Positions 59,088 to 64,000 of a stretch of DNA of 64,000 nucleotides are shown in pieces; position 1 is the first letter of the stretch, and every line of letters starts with the position of its first letter. Position numbers and translations under genes: made by a program. The notes below the pieces were generated by a model. That model was not told the DNA's origin, ran no database searches, and saw only the letters and a program-made list of their open reading frames with translations. Origin of the DNA: Cucumis sativus (taxonomy: Eukaryota; Streptophyta; Magnoliopsida; Cucurbitales; Cucurbitaceae); NCBI RefSeq assembly GCF_000004075.3, contig NC_026659.2:14081473-14145472 (forward strand). Reading direction: 5' to 3'.

Positions 59088-61004
59088 TTAGGGATCCATT
59101 TCATTTTTTTCATAGACATTACAAGCACTAGATCTAGATAGGTAACAAGAATAAGTTTTATGTCCATACTTGCCACAAGAAAAACAAACAACATTATGCA
59201 AAGATTTACTTTTCATAACAAATTTATGTACTCTACTTTTCTTGGAGAAATTCTTCCTTGGAGCAATGTAAAACTTTGCTCTTTGCGAAAAATTTCTTCT
59301 TGAATAAGTATTTTGAGCATACTTCAATTTAAAGCATTTAGGTCTAATGTGACCTTCAACACCACAATTATGACATATGGGTACAAAACTAGATTTAACA
59401 TGATTAGACACATGATTAGACATGTTAAACTTAGACACAATAGGTGATGCTTTAATGAATGTAGTTTTAGAACTTGAAGGAGTAGATGATTCATCAATAT
59501 AGCCTAAACCTCTCTTATCACCATAAGATTTTCCTACTTCAATAATTTTGTCCAATCTTTGAGCACCTATTGTCAACTTTTTAATAGTTTCTTTAGCTTT
59601 ATCAAGTTCTTGTAAAACATTTAGTTCATTTTCTTTAAGCACTTTAATCAAGTTATCTTTTTCACAACTATCATGCTCAAGAAATCTAACTTTATCAAGC
59701 AAAGCATCTTTCTCAATACAAACATGCTTATCACTAGAGACATTCAATTCTTCAATTTGCTCAAAATTTTCATTCTCTTTAAAGCAAGCAATTGTATCAA
59801 GTAAAGACTTATTTTCACTAATTAAAACATTGTATTTCTTCTTAAGCACAACATACTTAGAACTAAGTTTTTCTAGGTCATTTTGCATGCTTTCAAAATT
59901 TTCAAATAATTCATCAATAGAAAGAGGTTCTAGAGTTACCTTATCATCATGTTCATCATCTTTATCACTATGAGCCATGAGACCAAGATTTGTCATTTCT
60001 TCAACTTCACTTTCACTTTCACTACTATCATCCCATGTAGCCTTCATTGCCTTCTTCTTGGATTTCTTAGATGATTTGAGGAGAGAACAATCCGTTCTTA
60101 TATGACCCGATCTTTTGCATTCATAACAAATCACCTTATCCTTTTTGCTTTTCTCACATTTTTTTGACTCTTTTTGGGTTGATAGGTGTTTCTTGAAATA
60201 TTTCTTTCTTTTTATGAAATTTTTGTACTTACGTGAGAAATAAGCAATGTCATCTTCATCAAGGCCATCCTCATCTTCGGGATCAACTTCCAAGGAGATG
60301 GTCCTTAATGCAATGCTCTTCTTCTTTTTGGACTCATCCTCCAAGTGCTCCTTCATGATGATCTCGTGAGTCATGAGTGAGCCAATAAGCTCCTCTAGTG
60401 GAAGTTTGGTGAGATCCTTTGCTTCTTGAATCGCCGTTACCTTAGCTTCCCAAGTCTTAGGTAGAGACCTTAGAATTTTTCTAACATTTTCGGAAGTTGT
60501 ATAAACTTTACCAAGACCCTTCAAAGCATTTATGATGTTAGTAAATCTAGTAAACATATCGGTGATAGTCTCATTAGCATCCATCTTAAACAATTCATAA
60601 TTATGAACAAACATGCTAATTTTAGACTCATTAACTTGATTTGTTCCTTCATGAGTAATTTCAAGAGTATTCCAAATTTCTTGAGCGGAAGAACACATGG
60701 ATATTCTATTAAATTCATCTTTACTCAAGGCACAATACAAACAATTAATAGCCTTAGCATTAAAAGAACACTTTTTCATTTCATTTTCATCATACTCTTC
60801 TTCTAATTTAGGCGTATCAACATTATCAACATTTTTCATGGGTACATAAGGACCTTTAGCAGCAATTAACCACAAATTATAGTCAATAGATTGCAAATAA
60901 ATTTTCATTCTAGCTTTCCAATATGCATAGTTTGAACCATCAAAATAAGGAGGTCTAGAAGTAGATTGACCTTCAACAATCCCATTTACCAATAGGTTTG
61001 CCAT
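59088..61004 (-). CDS. Copia Gag with three zinc knuckles
   Basis: 638 aa from the ATG at 61004. The N-terminal half is a retrotran_gag_2/UBN2-type capsid region (RPPYFDGSNYAYWKARM, residues 17-33). CCHC knuckles lie at about residues 293-307 (CYECKRSGHIRTDC), 546-559 (CHNCGVEGHIRPKC) and 610-623 (CFSCGKYGHKTYSC). Between the first two are long coiled-coil-like Lys/Glu/Leu stretches (about residues 370-500). The frame ends at 59088 with MDP. In another frame the sequence goes on (WIPKYVNANILGPK, about 59098-59056) to a TGA near 59020, so a one-base slip near the gag end is likely. Gag itself is intact and could supply particles. Confidence 0.85.
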   Translation of the reverse strand: MANLLVNGIVEGQSTSRPPYFDGSNYAYWKARMKIYLQSIDYNLWLIAAKGPYVPMKNVDNVDTPKLEEEYDENEMKKCSFNAKAINCLYCALSKDEFNRISMCSSAQEIWNTLEITHEGTNQVNESKISMFVHNYELFKMDANETITDMFTRFTNIINALKGLGKVYTTSENVRKILRSLPKTWEAKVTAIQEAKDLTKLPLEELIGSLMTHEIIMKEHLEDESKKKKSIALRTISLEVDPEDEDGLDEDDIAYFSRKYKNFIKRKKYFKKHLSTQKESKKCEKSKKDKVICYECKRSGHIRTDCSLLKSSKKSKKKAMKATWDDSSESESEVEEMTNLGLMAHSDKDDEHDDKVTLEPLSIDELFENFESMQNDLEKLSSKYVVLKKKYNVLISENKSLLDTIACFKENENFEQIEELNVSSDKHVCIEKDALLDKVRFLEHDSCEKDNLIKVLKENELNVLQELDKAKETIKKLTIGAQRLDKIIEVGKSYGDKRGLGYIDESSTPSSSKTTFIKASPIVSKFNMSNHVSNHVKSSFVPICHNCGVEGHIRPKCFKLKYAQNTYSRRNFSQRAKFYIAPRKNFSKKSRVHKFVMKSKSLHNVVCFSCGKYGHKTYSCYLSRSSACNVYEKNEMDP

Positions 61005-61059
61005 AATGCTCTAACAATAAAGTTTATCAAGAAATTAAAATTTCAAGATGAGCAACCTT

Positions 61060-61071
61060 GCTCTGATACCA
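61060..61071 (-). other. Primer-binding site of the Sirevirus-type element
   Basis: Minus strand TGGTATCAGAGC, complementary to initiator tRNA-Met, two bases inside the 5' LTR that begins at 61074. Confidence 0.9.
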
Positions 61072-61073
61072 AT

Positions 61074-62059
61074 TGTTGGATCGGTATGGCAACCCTAGAG
61101 GGGGTGAATAGGGTTTAAATAAACTTTTTGACAAATAAAAAGTAAAATCAACTAATTAGATATTTTTTAAAATTTAAATAAAGAACTTTGTAAACTTTGT
61201 TAAATAACAAGATTGATAAAAATATATGAATGGAAGTATGCAATCAAACTCAACCAATAAGAGTATGTAACTAAAATTAAATTAAAAAATAATTAGAAAA
61301 GAGTTAGAGAAGAAGACACCGTAATTTTATAGTGGTTTGGTTAAACTCAACCTACATCCACTTTTCCAAGTACCTCTTGGGATTTTGATTGAAAATCTTC
61401 TTTGGACTCTTTCCACGGATTTGAGCCGAACCGATTCTTGCTCCTTTTTTGAGTTCAAGAGTAAACCCGATCCTTTCCACGGGTTAAGATCCAACCGTTA
61501 CAATATGTTGATGTTTTTAAATCACACAAAAGAAAAACTCTCTAAAAGAGTGAGTATACAATTTGAAGCTCACAAATGTAATCCTCACAATATAATAAGA
61601 AGCTCTCAAGAATAAGATGAAAAGAATAAAAATTGGAAGCTTTAGAGAGAATAACAATGTTGGCTTTTTGCTTGAGGATCTTGAGGATTGTAAAGATTTT
61701 GTGATCTTGTGTAAATGTGAAGTATTTAAAAAGAGAGGAAAAATAAATTCAAAATCATTTGGGTAATGAGATATAAGTAAAAGAAAAATGAATGGTTGAG
61801 ATTCAAATTGAATGCTTGGTCGCCACGTCACAATCTCGGGTATTTTTCCGTTAACCTTCTTTTAGCAATATTTTCTTCATTTGCACTTCGATTTGGGTGA
61901 TTCAAGAAGCGTTAGAATCATTTTTCCAAGCTCTACGATATGGTCTATTCAAATTAATAAAATTGTCAAAAAAAATAATCAGATTTGTTATCATGAAAAC
62001 ATAAATTAATTGAATAATTAAAATAAATTAATTTGAGATTAAGAGCCAAAAAGCCAACA
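61074..62059 (-). repeat. 5' LTR of the Sirevirus-type element
   Basis: 986 bp, TGTTGG..CCAACA. It contains blocks missing from the left LTR, such as 61148-61180, 61212-61260, 61420-61490 and 61660-61720, and lacks others. The differences are mostly indels, so simple divergence dating is unsafe. Confidence 0.9.
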
Positions 62060-62064
62060 TACAT

Positions 62065-62850
62065 ATGTGTTATAACCTAAAGTAACATTTTAGGTTCAAA
62101 ATATAGCCTAATGGAGATACTCATACTTGACTTGGGGTCATGGCCGACCCTAGCCAACATGAAATTGGGCACATCCTTTGGCCTAGCAAGTTATCTACTT
62201 ATCCTAAAGTGATTAAAAAATTTCTAAAGAACACCCACGTCAACTTTCTTTACAAATATATCATAATGACTTTATGTGAGATAACTTGAGTCCTACTCTC
62301 AAATTTTTTAGCTTCCATATTCCTTATCTCTTAAACATCGAAGTGTGGGCACCACGCTGGTGTATGACATGCACTGTGTCACAATCGTAGCGTTTCAACA
62401 TCGAGACGGACGATTGTGTGACACTTGTTCTAACTCGATGAACAAGTCAACCGATCAAAATCCAAGAGTTGTGGGTAACGTCGATGTATGTCGTAACCTT
62501 CGTTTGCGTTTTAGGGAAATTTTATTTATAAAATGCGGGAAAGAAAGAAATACATTGAAATAGACGTAACAATAAGCATTAAAGACTGTCAATTGCAAGG
62601 AAAAATGGTTGCTTGCAAAGAGTACAACTAATGCTTGGGCGAGGATTCAACTGGTATGCCTCCCCTATAGTACATTTTGAACATTTTCTTCTCTGGCAGG
62701 CTTGCATATGAAAATGCCGAAACGTCACACCCAACTTTATGACCTAGAATGGAAAGCAACTGGTATGCCTCCCCTATAGTACATTTTGAACATTTTCTTC
62801 TCTGGCAGGCTTGCATATGAAAATGCCGAAACGTCACACCCAAGCTTTAT
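62065..62850. other. Right part of the older repeat hosting the Sirevirus-type element
   Basis: Non-coding, more GC-rich than the spacers. 62375-62388 (tgtgtcacaatcgt) and 62410-62424 (acgattgtgtgacac) form an inverted repeat. 62648-62866 is a tandem duplication. Its position downstream of a minus-strand Gypsy coding remnant suggests the 3' end or LTR of that element, but no LTR boundary could be fixed. Confidence 0.45.
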
Positions 62851-62866
62851 GACCTAGAATGGAAAG
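62648..62866 (+). repeat. 109-bp tandem duplication
   Basis: 62648-62756 and 62757-62866, beginning caactggtatgcctccccta. The second copy has one extra g (cccaagcttt against cccaacttt); otherwise they are the same by eye. Confidence 0.9.
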
Positions 62867-63164
62867 CAAACACCTAAACCAGTTATGCAAAGTAAAGATG
62901 GGATAAACTGGGGGTTATCGGAGCATATAACCAAAGATAAACACACTTTGGAAAAATATGTCCGTGACACGTCTCGCATTGGGCCATCAGCTTGACAGGC
63001 CTGTGTACGAGCTGACACATGTGGAACCCCACAATTGCTCTTCTTGCGTTCTGACTCGAAATCAGGTTTGAGCACAACTCTTCGTCTCCTTGCTTGATTT
63101 AAACTCAGATTCGGTCGAGTACCGAAATGGTAGGCAACGTCGTTGTTCATCTCTCTAACAAACA

Positions 63165-64000
63165 TTAATCTATGGGAACCTGTCTCCCATCCCTCAGACT
63201 GTGTGCTATGGCCAACGTTTCTTCTTCAAACACTGTACAATTGCCCTCGGTGGGACTCTTCTTCTGACTCTCAAATGCGACAGGGTGTCTATTCTGCAGT
63301 AGGACACCACTCAACGCATGACTACACGCCTCAGCGTAAGTTTCAATAGGTTGGGTCACGTTCACAGACCCAAGAATTGGCCCTCTCCTCGGGGCTTGCT
63401 TCAGGACACGGCTGTCGACACCTAACCGTCCTTTCTCTTCTTCACGTAAAAAGCCTTGTGCTTTATACGGAGTTTTTACAGGTCTAGTGAATCCTGCGCA
63501 CGACAGTCTCCTTAACTGTCTCCGGAGTCCAGTTGACTCTGACTGCGCCATACAACACTCATTTTTCGTTGGTGATTTTGGCATGGGCAAATTACCACGT
63601 TTCCCATCGCAACATCTCTTTACGACACACCTTGTGTCTTCTCGAACACGGCCCTCTCTCAGTTGCATGGCCGAGATCGTTCTCAGTCCTTTCGGTTGTC
63701 GAAGGTCTATCTGCACAACGGTGGGTTTAGAGCTTGTGATCACCAGACACTTAGCTGCATGCATCATGACCACTTGATGTTCGAGGAGGAATTCAATTCC
63801 GAGTACTACATCAAAGTCATCCATGCCTACAACCACGAAGTCAATGAAACTGCTCCATCCTCCCAATTGTATCACCGCCCGTTTTACTACTCCAACGACG
63901 GATAAAGCTGTAGAATTCACGGCCTTCATTTTTCCCGTATCCTTCTTCCAATGAAGGTTTAGTCGTCTGACTTCTGCCATCGTTATGAAATTATGGGTTG
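63165..64000 (-). pseudogene. Ty3/Gypsy polyprotein remnant, internally deleted, partial
   Basis: The frame is open from the right edge to a stop at 63165. It starts with the end of a retroviral-type aspartic protease (HNFIT, then DFVVVGMDDFDVVLGIEFL and AKCLVITSSKPTVV). It then has a reverse-transcriptase N-terminal motif (AGFTRPVKTPYKAQGF, about 63495-63448) and jumps almost at once to an RNase H-like segment (CSHALSGVLLQNRHPVAFES, about 63318-63259). The palm of the reverse transcriptase, including its YxDD motif, is missing. The frame has stayed open despite the deletion. Beyond 63165 a further frame (62854-63165) shows nothing recognisable. Confidence 0.75.

Larger units (their letters stand above)
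54520..62059 (-). mobile_element. Ty1/Copia element, Sirevirus-type, full length with stops
   Basis: 7,540 bp between tacat duplications, LTRs starting TGTTGG and ending CCAACA, coding on the minus strand. It has a tRNA-Met primer site next to the right LTR, a large Gag with three zinc knuckles, Pol in Copia order, and polypurine-like aaagggggag motifs both at the LTR and about 250 bp inside, a feature associated with Sireviruses. No envelope-like gene fits in the 385 bp between pol and the 3' LTR. A frame break between gag and pol and an in-frame stop in integrase make it defective. Confidence 0.92.

Noticed and set aside
62628..63165. Two short minus-strand frames downstream of the Gypsy remnant
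   Set aside because: No known Gypsy domain is recognisable and one simply repeats with the 109-bp duplication.
1..64000. tRNA, rRNA or CRISPR-like structures
   Set aside because: No cloverleaf with A and B boxes, no rRNA segments and no regularly spaced repeats with unique spacers were recognised. The regular CACTA array is palindromic without spacer content. A tRNAscan or Rfam search could still find a small RNA gene missed by eye.

Overview
This is plant nuclear DNA: intron-containing genes with GT..AG splice sites, plant-only protein families (SKIP23-type F-box/DUF295, LPR-type multicopper oxidase, PMEI-pectinesterase), very AT-rich spacers and nested plant transposons. Gene content and the dispersed 'tctatcactgata' repeats suggest a cucurbit. 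That is an impression from sequence style, not a proven assignment.

Layout. 1-4426 is the right part of a degenerate CACTA (En/Spm) transposon, read on the minus strand, ending in a CACTACTAGAAA terminus preceded by an array of palindromic subterminal repeats. 4795-5742 holds a remnant of a Ulp1-protease/plant-transposase gene. 8900-10295 is an F-box gene (minus). 11750-15893 is the AP-5 adaptor beta subunit (plus, 3 exons, 1134 aa). 16702-18974 is an LPR1/LPR2-like ferroxidase (minus, 3 exons, 565 aa). 22321-27404 is a complete Ty1/Copia insertion with LTRs identical by eye, a 5-bp target duplication and a broken gag/pol. 32512-35068 is a CHMP7-like ESCRT-III gene (plus, 7 coding exons, 440 aa). 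41151-44156 is a NYN-domain (MARF1-like) gene with a one-base frameshift in its catalytic domain. 44545-46549 is a deleted hAT transposon sitting in that gene's 3' flank with an exact 8-bp target duplication. 52061-54231 is a PMEI-pectinesterase (plus, 3 exons, 566 aa). 54520-62059 is a full Sirevirus-type Copia element (minus) with a tacat target duplication, inserted into an older repeat. The right edge (63165-64000) is an internally deleted Ty3/Gypsy polyprotein.

The host genes do not form a pathway. AP5B1 and CHMP7 both act in late-endosome/multivesicular-body traffic, and LPR and pectinesterase act in the secretory/cell-wall compartment, but plants do not usually cluster such genes and I read this as coincidence. 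Most of the rest is AT-rich spacer with decayed repeats, including a nested fold-back element (30532-31030) and two related arrays of an 'acgatcgt' repeat (47738-47818 and 50640-50850).

I did not find a convincing undescribed biological system. The observations most worth checking are the NYN-gene frameshift, the Copia element with TA..CA termini and a GC-rich leader, the CACTA palindrome array, and the Gypsy reading frame that stays open across a reverse-transcriptase deletion. All exon boundaries were read by eye from splice sites and reading phase; none was tested against transcripts.
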